Shown one piece after another: positions 31,395 through 39,684 of a stretch of 64,000 bases of DNA (within the stretch, counting starts at the first letter, position 1; the number at the start of each line of letters is the position of its first letter). The DNA comes from Aminivibrio pyruvatiphilus (GTDB taxonomy: Bacteria > Synergistota > Synergistia > Synergistales > Aminobacteriaceae): NCBI RefSeq assembly GCF_004366815.1, contig NZ_SORI01000005.1, positions 62,001 to 126,000 on the forward strand, in the 5' to 3' direction. The notes under the pieces are model-generated. The model did no database searches and was not told the DNA's origin. It saw only the letters and a list, made by a program, of their open reading frames with translations. The translations under genes and the position numbers were made by a program.

Positions 31395-34300
31395 TCACTG
31401 CATGCGCTGGTACATGACCATCATTCCCGTCACCGCGTCGGTGATGGTGAAGGTGAGCCCTCCCGGGCCGAGCTGGAAATAATAGTTGAAGGGCATCCCC
31501 ATCTGGTTCTGGCCGTACATCATGTTTCCCTGGATCTGAAACATGCCGGCCTCGAAGGGAATTCCGTTCATCCACGACTGATACTGGTTCCCCTGGATCT
31601 GCATCACCACCTGCTGTCCATTGAGAATCGTTCCCCACACCCCCGTGAGGTTGATGTACTGAACCGGAGGAACTGGAGGAACCGGCGGCTGGGGAACGGG
31701 CGGCTGAGGAACGGGCGGCTGGGGAACGGGCGGCTGAGGAACGGGCGGCTGGGGAACTGGCGGCTGGGGAACTGGCGGCTGAGGAACCGGAGGCTGGCCG
31801 GCAGCGCGCTTGTAGACCACGGCGGTTCCGCTGTCGGTGAAGGTGGCCACCAGTGCGTCCGAGGGCTGGTTGAAACCGAAATAGATGTACACGGGAGCCC
31901 CTGCCGGCGGGGTGATGGTAAGAAGGTTGTCTTTCACGGCCGTCTTTCCCTGGATTTTCGCTCCCTTTTCAGTGGTGTAGACCGCCGTACCCCTGTTCAT
32001 TTCAAGGGCGCTGCCGTCGTCTCCTTTCCAGCTTCCGTCCATGTAGCCGGCCGGGAAGTTGATTTCGTCAAGGGGCATCATGATGGTCTTCGCCATGGTG
32101 TAACTGTCGAAGGTGGTCCAGAAATAGCTGGTCCCCTCCATGGCGAGAACGGCGAACCGGCGCTCCGAAGGTTCATATTCGCCGTCGGGCTCCTCCTTTT
32201 CATAGGCGGTCAGGATGGGCAGCCCCCTGGGTTCCCACAGGAGGGCGAATTCCGAAGGTTTCTCTCCGAAGACCTCTGCCTTTGCCGGGAATACGTTCGG
32301 GTTTTTTCCGGCCGGACTGATGGTGAGCACGTTTCCGGCCGGGGCCATGATCATGCCCTGTCCGTTCCGCTGGGCCACGGCGGTGAATGTCGCATATTTT
32401 CCGGGGAGTTTCCCCGTCCCGAGCCTGTGAGTTTCGTCAAGCCTGGGGGTGATCTCGGGATTGGCTCCCACGGTGACGGGAGGGCTTACCAGGCTGGTTC
32501 CCGCTCCGCCGATGGACTCGGCCTGACCGATGATCCGAAGCGTCTTTCCGGCGGGAATCATTTCCAGGATGACGTCGAGGCCTTCCTCCCAGCGGATGGC
32601 TTCTCCCGGAACTATCTTCACCTTGCCGTCAGATCCGAATTTGATGATGGAAGGCTTGAAAACCCCTTCCGGTTTCGGTGTCACGTCTGTGATGGCCACA
32701 CCGTTTTCCGTGAACACCACGGAGGTCATGGCCACGATGCCGTAGGTCTGGGTGTCCACCACCAGCTCCACGGGAATGTCTCCCCGTGTGCCCGGGTCGG
32801 AATAGGTGCCGTCGATGGTGAAGTGGAACAGGTCGGACACGTCCCTGTACCGGGCGGTGACCGGGACGCTCGTCTTTCCGTTGGCAACTCTGTGGATGAG
32901 TCCCCCGACCTGGTAGAGCAGCTCGCTCCTGCCGTCCTGGAAAACGGGTGTCATGGCGTCGGAGATGTTCGCAGCTTCTTCCTGCCGTTTCTTGCTTCCC
33001 TCCGGATCGAGCTTTTCGTCAAGCAGGATGGCGTCGGAGACTATGGTGTAGTCACCCTGGGGATTGTCGGCGTAGGCGAACCCGGCATAGCCCCAGAGGA
33101 TGGCTCGTCCTTCGATGGTCAGCTTGACGTAGCTGCTCCTGGGGAGGTTGGCGGACAGGGGAATGACCTCCGTCAGCGGGTCGAGATCGAAGTCCTTCCC
33201 TCCCCTGGGCTGGGTGACCCCCTGGCGGAGCTTCGGCGTGCCGAACTCGATGGAGGCCACTCTGGGCGGGGTCATGCCGTCCTCTTTCTGCTTCCGGTAG
33301 AGGGCTGTCAGGGTGGAGACCCATCCCGTCTTCCCGTTGAAGTCCAACTCGGAGTAGCCGCTCCGCAGGTTGTTCTCCCTCAGGGGGGCGTAAATGGAAA
33401 GCCCGTTGCTGAAGACGAGCATGGGACCCTTCTCCGACGCGATGATCAGTTCGGCGATGGTCTTCTCCAGGGCGGCGATCTCCGGGGCGGGGGGATTGGC
33501 CATGGTTTTTCCCAGCCGGGCCAGCCAGTCTCTCAGGTCAATGCTCGACAGGGCGCTGTCGTCCCGGAGGTAGTCTCCGCGACCTCCGTAGTTCTGGGCG
33601 TAGAAGATGGTCCGGGTGATGTTCGCCCACTCGGCGGGGATTCGCTCTTCCAGCTTCCGGGAAAACGCGGCGAAAGCCGCCAGGAAGGCGTCCGTCTTCG
33701 ACAGGTCGAAGGCCGTGTAGGCCCCGTCCTTCCGCCCGTGATCCCTGAACCCCCGAACCCCTGTCCTGACGAGTTCCGCCGCAATCTCGGCGGTGCTTTT
33801 CCCGGCGCCGAAGAGGGGCAGTCCCTTGGTGTAGTCCATGCCCACGCCGGGAATCGTCGGGGCGGCCCCGACCATCCAGGAGGCGAAGGGAGCGCATGCC
33901 GCCAGGGTTTCCGCCTGGCCCATGAGGCACATGTCGAAGAAGAGAAGATCCAGCTTTCCTCCCGGAAGAATTGATGCCGCACTGTTCAGGACGTCCCGGA
34001 ACTCGGCGAGGGTGATCTCGTCGGTACCGCCTGCGGCCCCGGGGGCGTCGTCGTCGTTGGCCATGTTGATCCAGCCTGAACCGTGATCCCACATGAAGAG
34101 GGCTGTCTTCTTCGCAGGGAAGGCCCGGAGGGATTCACGGATGAATCCTTCGAGAACCGCAGGGTCCCCGAGGTTCAGTTCTCCGCAGTCGGCGAGGAGC
34201 TGGGAATCGATTTCGTCGCCCCGGACTGATTGCTTCACCCGGTAGGCCCGGGCGCCGGTCCAGTCGCCCATGGCGGTGCTGAATTCCTTCGAGCGGTCCA

Positions 34301-34595
34301 GGAGAACGATTACCTCCACGCCGGGGCCCGGGTATCCGGCCTCCAGCTCCTTCATATCGCTGAGGGCGAAGCTTTCAAGGTTGTTGTCGCCGTTGAAGTA
34401 GGCGATGATGGTCCATTCTCTCTCGTTCGAGAGAACCGGTTCTCCGAAAGTTCCCGGAGAGAGGGGGGCCGCCGCGGCCTGCTGCGGAGGAGGGGTCGTT
34501 TCGGCGGAGGAGGGGGAAACTGCCGGGCAGAAGAAGGAGGCGAACAGGAGGAGCAGCGACGGCAGGAAGAGCAGATTTTTCCATTTTCCTTTCAT
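31395..34595 (-). CDS. Exported clostripain-family (C11) cysteine peptidase, multidomain
   Basis: 1066 residues from ATG 34595, after AAGGTG; the frame is open upstream but lacks a ribosome site. Signal peptide (LLFLPSLLLLFASFF, cleavage near SSA-E). The C11 domain spans about 50-460: IIAYFNGDNNLESFA, MWDHGSGW (catalytic His171) and FFDMCLMGQ (catalytic Cys223). A long beta-rich middle follows. Around residues 925-965 there are seven PPVPQ repeats, then a C-terminal lipocalin-like domain (INLTGVWG, MYGQNQMG). Secreted protease or processing enzyme acting on Arg/Lys sites in characterised members. A GGQ-like run precedes the repeat. Confidence 0.85.
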   Translation of the reverse strand: MKGKWKNLLFLPSLLLLFASFFCPAVSPSSAETTPPPQQAAAAPLSPGTFGEPVLSNEREWTIIAYFNGDNNLESFALSDMKELEAGYPGPGVEVIVLLDRSKEFSTAMGDWTGARAYRVKQSVRGDEIDSQLLADCGELNLGDPAVLEGFIRESLRAFPAKKTALFMWDHGSGWINMANDDDAPGAAGGTDEITLAEFRDVLNSAASILPGGKLDLLFFDMCLMGQAETLAACAPFASWMVGAAPTIPGVGMDYTKGLPLFGAGKSTAEIAAELVRTGVRGFRDHGRKDGAYTAFDLSKTDAFLAAFAAFSRKLEERIPAEWANITRTIFYAQNYGGRGDYLRDDSALSSIDLRDWLARLGKTMANPPAPEIAALEKTIAELIIASEKGPMLVFSNGLSIYAPLRENNLRSGYSELDFNGKTGWVSTLTALYRKQKEDGMTPPRVASIEFGTPKLRQGVTQPRGGKDFDLDPLTEVIPLSANLPRSSYVKLTIEGRAILWGYAGFAYADNPQGDYTIVSDAILLDEKLDPEGSKKRQEEAANISDAMTPVFQDGRSELLYQVGGLIHRVANGKTSVPVTARYRDVSDLFHFTIDGTYSDPGTRGDIPVELVVDTQTYGIVAMTSVVFTENGVAITDVTPKPEGVFKPSIIKFGSDGKVKIVPGEAIRWEEGLDVILEMIPAGKTLRIIGQAESIGGAGTSLVSPPVTVGANPEITPRLDETHRLGTGKLPGKYATFTAVAQRNGQGMIMAPAGNVLTISPAGKNPNVFPAKAEVFGEKPSEFALLWEPRGLPILTAYEKEEPDGEYEPSERRFAVLAMEGTSYFWTTFDSYTMAKTIMMPLDEINFPAGYMDGSWKGDDGSALEMNRGTAVYTTEKGAKIQGKTAVKDNLLTITPPAGAPVYIYFGFNQPSDALVATFTDSGTAVVYKRAAGQPPVPQPPVPQPPVPQPPVPQPPVPQPPVPQPPVPQPPVPPVPPVQYINLTGVWGTILNGQQVVMQIQGNQYQSWMNGIPFEAGMFQIQGNMMYGQNQMGMPFNYYFQLGPGGLTFTITDAVTGMMVMYQRMQ
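31670..31795 (-). repeat. 15-bp tandem repeat encoding PPVPQ units
   Basis: Units of the form GGAAC(G/T)GGCGGCTG(A/G) repeat head to tail about seven times with few differences. Each encodes one PPVPQ pentapeptide of the clostripain-family protein. Near identity of the units suggests recent expansion and possible length variation between strains. Confidence 0.85.
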
Positions 34596-34635
34596 CTTTT
34601 TCACCTTCTTTGAAATGATGTGGAAACGGTGCGCT

Positions 34636-34671
34636 CTGCCCGGGAAAAACCCGGTATGTCCACCCGGGCAG
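34636..34671 (-). other. Hairpin in the leader of the clostripain gene
   Basis: CTGCCCGGG (34636-34644) and CCCGGGCAG (34663-34671) form a 9-bp stem in the 490-base gap 34596-35085, upstream of the minus-strand start. The rest of that gap has an AT-rich inverted repeat around 34810-34842 (AATATTTCAAC / GTTGTAAAATATT) and the promoter of the next operon; no gene was seen in it. Confidence 0.4.
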
Positions 34672-34928
34672 CGGAACGGGTGCCGCCGCAGATGTTGAAA
34701 TACCACCTCCTCCTGGTCATGTCCCGGAGCCTGTTTTCCCCGCAGGAAAAATTCCCCCCTGCTCCGGTAAAGAACACAACCGGTTTGGCGTAATGGTGGC
34801 ACATGAGCAAAAATATTTCAACAAGAAAGTTGTAAAATATTTGTAAATATAAAGGGCTCTACGGAAGCCCGGGATGACGGGAACTCCCGGCGGTCCGGTC
34901 CTTCCGGCCATCGCTTCATCAGAGTGCA

Positions 34929-34957
34929 TTTGCAAAGGAGTCCATGGATGGTATAAT
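34929..34957 (+). promoter_or_regulatory. Promoter of TTT operon 2
   Basis: TTTGCA (34929-34934), 17-base spacer, TATAAT (34952-34957) preceded by TGG, giving an extended -10. It lies about 110-130 bases upstream of the tctC start. Confidence 0.6.
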
Positions 34958-35085
34958 CCCCTCTATTATCCCGGCCCGGAGGCCGGGTTCTTCCCTGCCT
35001 GCCACGGTTCCGGCGGAAGCATCGTAGCGGGCGGGGAAAAGTCCGCCGGAAAAATGACGGGAATACAATGAAGGGACGTGGTGTA

Positions 35086-36096
35086 ATGCTGAAACAATGG
35101 AAATGTGCCGTTCTTGCCTGCCTGGTTCTGTCTGCCCTCCTTGCGCCGGCCGCCTTTGCCGATGGGTATCCGTCCAAGGGCGTGACCCTCGTGGTGCCCT
35201 GGGGTGCGGGCGGGGTGACCGACGTGGCCGCCCGGGTATTCGCCCCCCTGTTCGAGAAGTACCTGGGCGTTCCCGTGGTGATCCTCAACCGACCGGGAGC
35301 TTCGGGTGCCATAGGCACCGAGTACGCCTACGCAAGGCCTGCCGACGGCTATACTATCGTCTTTTCGGCGGAGACGCCGGCCACGTTCCGCATCATGGAT
35401 GTGAGCAGGCTTTCGTTCCATGATTTCGAGCCCATAATGCTGCTGTCCCATTCCGAAAAGATCATCGCCGTGGCTCCGGAGTCTCCCTACCAGACCCTCG
35501 CGGACCTGGTGAAGGATATCCGGGCCCGGCCCGGCAAGGTGCGGTTCTCCTACAGCGGCGCCGGGGCGAGCGGCCACGTCCAGGCTCTCCTGATGATGCA
35601 GAAGGGTGCCCTGGACTTTTCCGCCACGCCCTTCGGCGGCGGCAACAACGCTCTCCTGGCGGTGCTCGGGGGGCAGGTGGACTTCACATCCCCCAACATC
35701 GGGACGGTGAAGGATTATATCGCCTCCGGCAAGCTCCGGGCCCTGGCAGTGTTCGACAGGAACAGAAGCGTCTACCTGCCCGAGCTTCCTCCCATCACCG
35801 AGGCCATCCCGGAGATGGAGTCCTTCCTGCCCCTGGATTACCCCAACTGCCTCATGGTGAAGAAGGGGACGCCGGCAGACGTGACGGCGAAGGTCGCTGA
35901 AGCGGCCTCGAAGGCCGTGGCGGACCCGAAGTGGAAGGAGTTCCTCGAAAACAACTGGTACGTGGGGCTCGATTCGGTGAGGGGGCAGGATATGCTCTCC
36001 TACTGGGATAACTGGGCTTCCGTGGTCGGGTGGGTGCTCCAGGACGCCGGGGTGGCCAAGAAGAGCCCCGAGGAGTTCGGCATCCCCAGGCCGTAG
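35086..36096 (+). CDS. tctC: TTT-family (TctC/Bug) solute-binding protein, operon 2
   Basis: 336 residues from ATG 35086 (MLKQWKCAVLACL), with AAGGGA upstream; an in-frame ATG at 35068 is an alternative. Signal peptide to about AAFA-D. Family marks: YPSKGVTLVVPWGAGGVTDVAAR, NRPGASGAIGTEYAYARPADGY and GGNNALLAVLGGQVDF. Followed by a stem-loop, then tctB and tctA. Ligand unknown; no catabolic gene is linked to this operon. Confidence 0.88.
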   Translation: MLKQWKCAVLACLVLSALLAPAAFADGYPSKGVTLVVPWGAGGVTDVAARVFAPLFEKYLGVPVVILNRPGASGAIGTEYAYARPADGYTIVFSAETPATFRIMDVSRLSFHDFEPIMLLSHSEKIIAVAPESPYQTLADLVKDIRARPGKVRFSYSGAGASGHVQALLMMQKGALDFSATPFGGGNNALLAVLGGQVDFTSPNIGTVKDYIASGKLRALAVFDRNRSVYLPELPPITEAIPEMESFLPLDYPNCLMVKKGTPADVTAKVAEAASKAVADPKWKEFLENNWYVGLDSVRGQDMLSYWDNWASVVGWVLQDAGVAKKSPEEFGIPRP

Positions 36097-36113
36097 CGTC
36101 AAAGGTTCGCTTC

Positions 36114-36139
36114 GGGGTCCCTTCGGAAGGAGGGACCCC
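36114..36139 (+). other. Stem-loop between tctC and tctB, operon 2
   Basis: GGGGTCCCT (36114-36122) pairs with AGGGACCCC (36131-36139) around an 8-base loop, without a T-run. It probably stabilises the binding-protein mRNA or reduces read-through so that tctC is made in excess over the membrane subunits. Confidence 0.7.
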
Positions 36140-36162
36140 TGTTCCCTGAAAGGAAGGAAAAC

Positions 36163-36627
36163 ATGTCCAATGCCCGCTCTCCCTGGGCCGGGAATATCCG
36201 GCACGGGGTCTTTTTTCTCGCCGTGGCCGCCCTTTTCGGCCTGCAGGGGATCGCCGTCCACGACGGCGGTCAGTGGAGCCTTTCACCTGCCCTTTTCCCC
36301 CTGATCCTTTCAGGGGGGCTTGCCTTCCTCTCCGCTGCGCTCATCGGCCAGGCCCTCCTCAGGATCCGTGCCGGGAACGAAGGTCCTTCCCTGAACGGGG
36401 GAGCCCCTGTTTCCGCCATGCGTGCATCCCTGACCTTTCTCCTGTGCCTCCTCTATGCCCTGGCGCTGCCCCGGGCGGGCTTCCTGCCGGCGAGCGCCGT
36501 GTTCCTCGCCCTGTTCTGCCTTCTTGTCGGTGAGCGGCGCCTCCGGGCTGTCGCTGCCCTGTCCCTCGTTTCCCCGGCGGTGATATACCTGCTGTTCCGC
36601 CACGGGCTGAACGTGCTTCTTCCCTAG
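36163..36627 (+). CDS. tctB: TTT-family small membrane subunit TctB, operon 2
   Basis: 154 residues with four predicted membrane segments: GVFFLAVAALFGLQG, LFPLILSGGLAFLSAALIG, the ASLTFLLCLLYALAL region and AVFLALFCLLVG through the C-terminal LVSPAVIYLLF. AAGGAAGG precedes the ATG. Context between tctC and tctA fixes the call. Confidence 0.82.
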   Translation: MSNARSPWAGNIRHGVFFLAVAALFGLQGIAVHDGGQWSLSPALFPLILSGGLAFLSAALIGQALLRIRAGNEGPSLNGGAPVSAMRASLTFLLCLLYALALPRAGFLPASAVFLALFCLLVGERRLRAVAALSLVSPAVIYLLFRHGLNVLLP

Positions 36628-36640
36628 GGGGACCGCGGCA

Positions 36641-38161
36641 ATGGATCTCATCCTCTCCATGGTTTCCCAGGCGGACTTCACCTTCGTGATGCTGATCTTC
36701 GCGGGGGCCTTCGCCGGGCTCTTTGTAGGCGCCATTCCCGGGCTCTCCGTCACCATGGCCACGGCCCTGCTGGTCTCCATAACCTTCACCTGGACGGTGA
36801 AGAACGCCCTCGCCGTCATTCTCGGAGTGTTCGTGTCAGGGGTCTACGCAGGGGCGGTTTCCGCCATCCTGATCAATATTCCCGGAGCCCCCTCCTCGGT
36901 GGTCACCACCCTCGACGGGTACCCCATGGCCCGGAAGGGGGAAGCGGCCCTGGCCCTGTGGGCGGCCACGTTCCATTCCTTCGTGGGGAGCGTGTTCGGC
37001 TTCCTGGTGCTCATGTTCGTCGCCCGTCCGGTGACGGCTTTTGCCCTCTCCTTTTCCGCCATGGACTACTTTCTCCTGGCCCTTTTCGGCCTCACCACCA
37101 TCGGGACGCTCACGGCGAAGAATTACCTCAAGGGGGGCATCTGCGCGCTTCTGGGCCTGCTGCTGAGCATGGTGGGCATCGACCCCTTTTCCGGTGCGGC
37201 CAGGTATTCCTTCGGCCTGACCGACCTGCAGGGGGGCATTCCCCTCATCGCCGCCCTGATCGGCCTTTTCGGCTTTGCCGAGGTGCTCGACCAGGTCGCC
37301 AGGGGGACCATGAACGCCATTGCCGCACAGGCGGGCAGGATGCGGTATTCATTCCGGGAGATGATCAGGTACCTGCCCCTGTCGCTCCGGTCCTCGGTCA
37401 TAGGGACCTTCATCGGCGCCCTTCCCGGGGCGGGGGGGCCGGTGGCCTCCATCATCGCCTACGACCAGGCCCGGAAGTCTGTGAAGAATCCTACCCGGCC
37501 CTTCGGGGAGGGAGCGGTGGAGGGGGTCATCGCCAGCGAGGCTGCCAACAACGCCTGCATCGGCGGAGCCCTCATCCCCATGCTCACCCTGGCGGTTCCC
37601 GGGGACGCCGTCACGGCGGTCATCCTGGCGGCATTCTACGTCCACGGCCTCCAGCCGGGACCCCTTCTGTTCGTCCGGACGCCGGAACTGTTTTCCGTGG
37701 TGCTCGCCGCAGGATTTCTCGCCTGTATCGCCATGCTCGTGCTGGGCATGACGGTGGTTCCCCGCCTCTCGGGGATCGTCCTGGTACCCAAGCGGATCCT
37801 CATGCCCCTGGTGACGGTGCTCTGCGTTGTGGGAACCTATGCGGTGAACTCGAGCATGTTCGACGTAGGGCTTATGTTCTGCTTCGGTCTTGCGGGTTTC
37901 CTGATGAGAAGCAGGGGGTATCCGGCCGCACCGCTGGTGCTCGGACTCGTCCTTGGGGAGATGATGGACTCGAACCTCCGGAGGGCGGTGAACATGGCAA
38001 TGGCCGGGGACAGCGTTTTTCTGGAGCTGTTCGGCCGTCCCTCCACAGTGGTGCTTTCTCTCATGGTGGCTTTTTCCGTCCTCGCCGCCGTTCCGGCGGT
38101 GAAGGAACGGATCGGTGCGGCGGCCTCCCGCCTTCTTTCGGTCTTCGGATCGGGCAGGTGA
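36641..38161 (+). CDS. tctA: TTT-family large membrane subunit TctA, operon 2
   Basis: 506 residues, about twelve membrane segments. Conserved pairs: GAIPGLSVTMATALLVS and AVSAILINIPGAPSSVVTTLDG in the first half, GALPGAGGPVASIIAYD and NNACIGGALIPMLTLAVPGDA in the second. Ends at a perfect palindromic terminator. Works with the preceding TctB and TctC. Confidence 0.92.
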   Translation: MDLILSMVSQADFTFVMLIFAGAFAGLFVGAIPGLSVTMATALLVSITFTWTVKNALAVILGVFVSGVYAGAVSAILINIPGAPSSVVTTLDGYPMARKGEAALALWAATFHSFVGSVFGFLVLMFVARPVTAFALSFSAMDYFLLALFGLTTIGTLTAKNYLKGGICALLGLLLSMVGIDPFSGAARYSFGLTDLQGGIPLIAALIGLFGFAEVLDQVARGTMNAIAAQAGRMRYSFREMIRYLPLSLRSSVIGTFIGALPGAGGPVASIIAYDQARKSVKNPTRPFGEGAVEGVIASEAANNACIGGALIPMLTLAVPGDAVTAVILAAFYVHGLQPGPLLFVRTPELFSVVLAAGFLACIAMLVLGMTVVPRLSGIVLVPKRILMPLVTVLCVVGTYAVNSSMFDVGLMFCFGLAGFLMRSRGYPAAPLVLGLVLGEMMDSNLRRAVNMAMAGDSVFLELFGRPSTVVLSLMVAFSVLAAVPAVKERIGAAASRLLSVFGSGR

Positions 38162-38163
38162 CG

Positions 38164-38203
38164 GGAATAAATCAGGGCCCCGGCCGGGGCCCTGATTTAT
38201 TCC
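38164..38203. terminator. Bidirectional palindromic terminator
   Basis: A perfect 20-bp inverted repeat (each arm GGAATAAATCAGGGCCCCGG or its complement) lies between convergent tctA and the FAD oxidoreductase gene. The AT-rich outer arms provide A/T runs on both strands. It contains the stop codon of the minus-strand gene. Confidence 0.85.
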
Positions 38204-39483
38204 AGAATGGCTCCTTCGTCCAGCAGGGTCTTCCGGAGAAGATCCCGGTCCAGATCCCGGAGGAGACTGCCGGAGCGGAGGGCGAGCCGGGCCGCGGTCC
38301 CGGCGGCGTGGCCTGTGGCGAGGCACTGGCCCATGACCCGGGAAGAGGCGTAAGCCCCGGAGGTGACGGAGATGTTCCTCCCCGCGGCGAGGACATTGTC
38401 CATTCCCCTGGGGAGGAGAGAGCGGTAGGGGATGGTGTAGTCCTTTCCGCTCCACCGGTAGACGAGGCGGTTCCGTTCCCAGTCGTGGTACTCCATGGGC
38501 CAGGAGCCAACGCAGACGGCGTCGGCAAAGAGCCGCCCCTCCATGATGTCCTCTTCAGTGAGAGTGTAGGCGCATTCCGTCCTGGAGGCTTCCCTGACGC
38601 CTAGGGCGGGGGCGATGCAGGACAGGACGGCCCTTTCGAACCCCGGAACGTATTTCCGGAAAAACCGGGCGTTTTCCAGGACCTTGTCCCTTCCGCCGGT
38701 CAGTCCCGCAGTGACGTCCAGGGGAACCGAGGGATCCGCCTTCACCCAGTTGGCGTTCACTATGGCGGCCGTTCCGCCGGGAAGGACAGTGAGAACGCCG
38801 TTGCCCCGCTCCTGGGTGATGTCCCCCTTCGCCCGGGCTTCAGCCATGAGCGAAGCGATCTGATCCTTGCTGACGGCCCTGGCCGTTTTTCCGTCCACGC
38901 TGTCCATGCGGAACACCATGGTCCCGGCCTGGAGTTTCCCCCCTTCCGGGGAAAGGACGGCGCCGGAGGGGGCGAAGGGGGCAAGAAGGGCCTTTCCCGT
39001 GACATCCACGGCGATCTTGGGAAGGATGACCACCCGGGTGCCTGACTCGGTGTTGACCGTTTCGACGGACAGGAGCCTTTCGCCGTCGAAGGAGGCCCCG
39101 GTGACGAGAGTGGAAAGATGCAGTTCCGTTCCTCTGCGGAGAACCATCCTGTCGAGGGCGCAGGCAAGAAGCTCGGGGTCGCAGATGTCGCTCCTGTGGG
39201 TATCCCGGTTCACCCCCTCGTCCAGTCCTCCGAGGGCCTTCAGTTCCCGGGCGAGGGCGTCCCTGGCGCCGCCGGAGATTTTTCGCCGTTCACCGAGGGA
39301 AGAGTAGCACCCGCAGAGGGTACTCACCAGTCCGTTGGTGGCCGTTCCGCCGAGACGTCCGGTTTTTTCCGCCAGGACGACGGAAATTCCGGGGGCCGAC
39401 GCGGACCATGCCGCCGCCGCACCGGCGGAACCGCCGCCGAGAACGAGAATATCGCAGGACAGGGTGGAGGAAACTGTTTTCAC
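38197..39483 (-). CDS. FAD-dependent oxidoreductase (FAD_oxidored family)
   Basis: 428 residues from a GTG at 39483 with GGAG eight bases upstream; an ATG at 39489 is too close to that site. The N-terminal dinucleotide fold DILVLGGGSAGAAAAWSASA and LAEKTGRLGGTATNG (the GG motif after strand 2) are clear. The C-terminal FAD segment is RGMDNVLAAGRNISVTSGAYASSRVMGQCLATGHAAGTAA. This family includes flavoproteins often fused or linked to anaerobic catabolism; the substrate is unknown. It converges on TTT operon 2 and might act on the same acid. Confidence 0.8.
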   Translation of the reverse strand: MKTVSSTLSCDILVLGGGSAGAAAAWSASAPGISVVLAEKTGRLGGTATNGLVSTLCGCYSSLGERRKISGGARDALARELKALGGLDEGVNRDTHRSDICDPELLACALDRMVLRRGTELHLSTLVTGASFDGERLLSVETVNTESGTRVVILPKIAVDVTGKALLAPFAPSGAVLSPEGGKLQAGTMVFRMDSVDGKTARAVSKDQIASLMAEARAKGDITQERGNGVLTVLPGGTAAIVNANWVKADPSVPLDVTAGLTGGRDKVLENARFFRKYVPGFERAVLSCIAPALGVREASRTECAYTLTEEDIMEGRLFADAVCVGSWPMEYHDWERNRLVYRWSGKDYTIPYRSLLPRGMDNVLAAGRNISVTSGAYASSRVMGQCLATGHAAGTAARLALRSGSLLRDLDRDLLRKTLLDEGAILE

Positions 39484-39684
39484 GGGCATCACTCCGTTCT
39501 GTGAAAAGTGTTTTCCTGCATGCCGCCCGGCTCAGGGGAACGAGGGGTCCGGCAAAGGCGGAAAAAGAGAGAAAAGTTTCTGTTTCATAAGAAAAATGAT
39601 TCCATGAAACGGCATTTTGTACTATGATAACAGATTGTGAGAGAGCATGAGCGTTGCCATACCTTTGCAGGAGGCGAATGCGCC

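Noticed and set aside
31670-31795. CRISPR array
   Set aside because: Direct 15-base repeats without spacers, in frame in a coding region.
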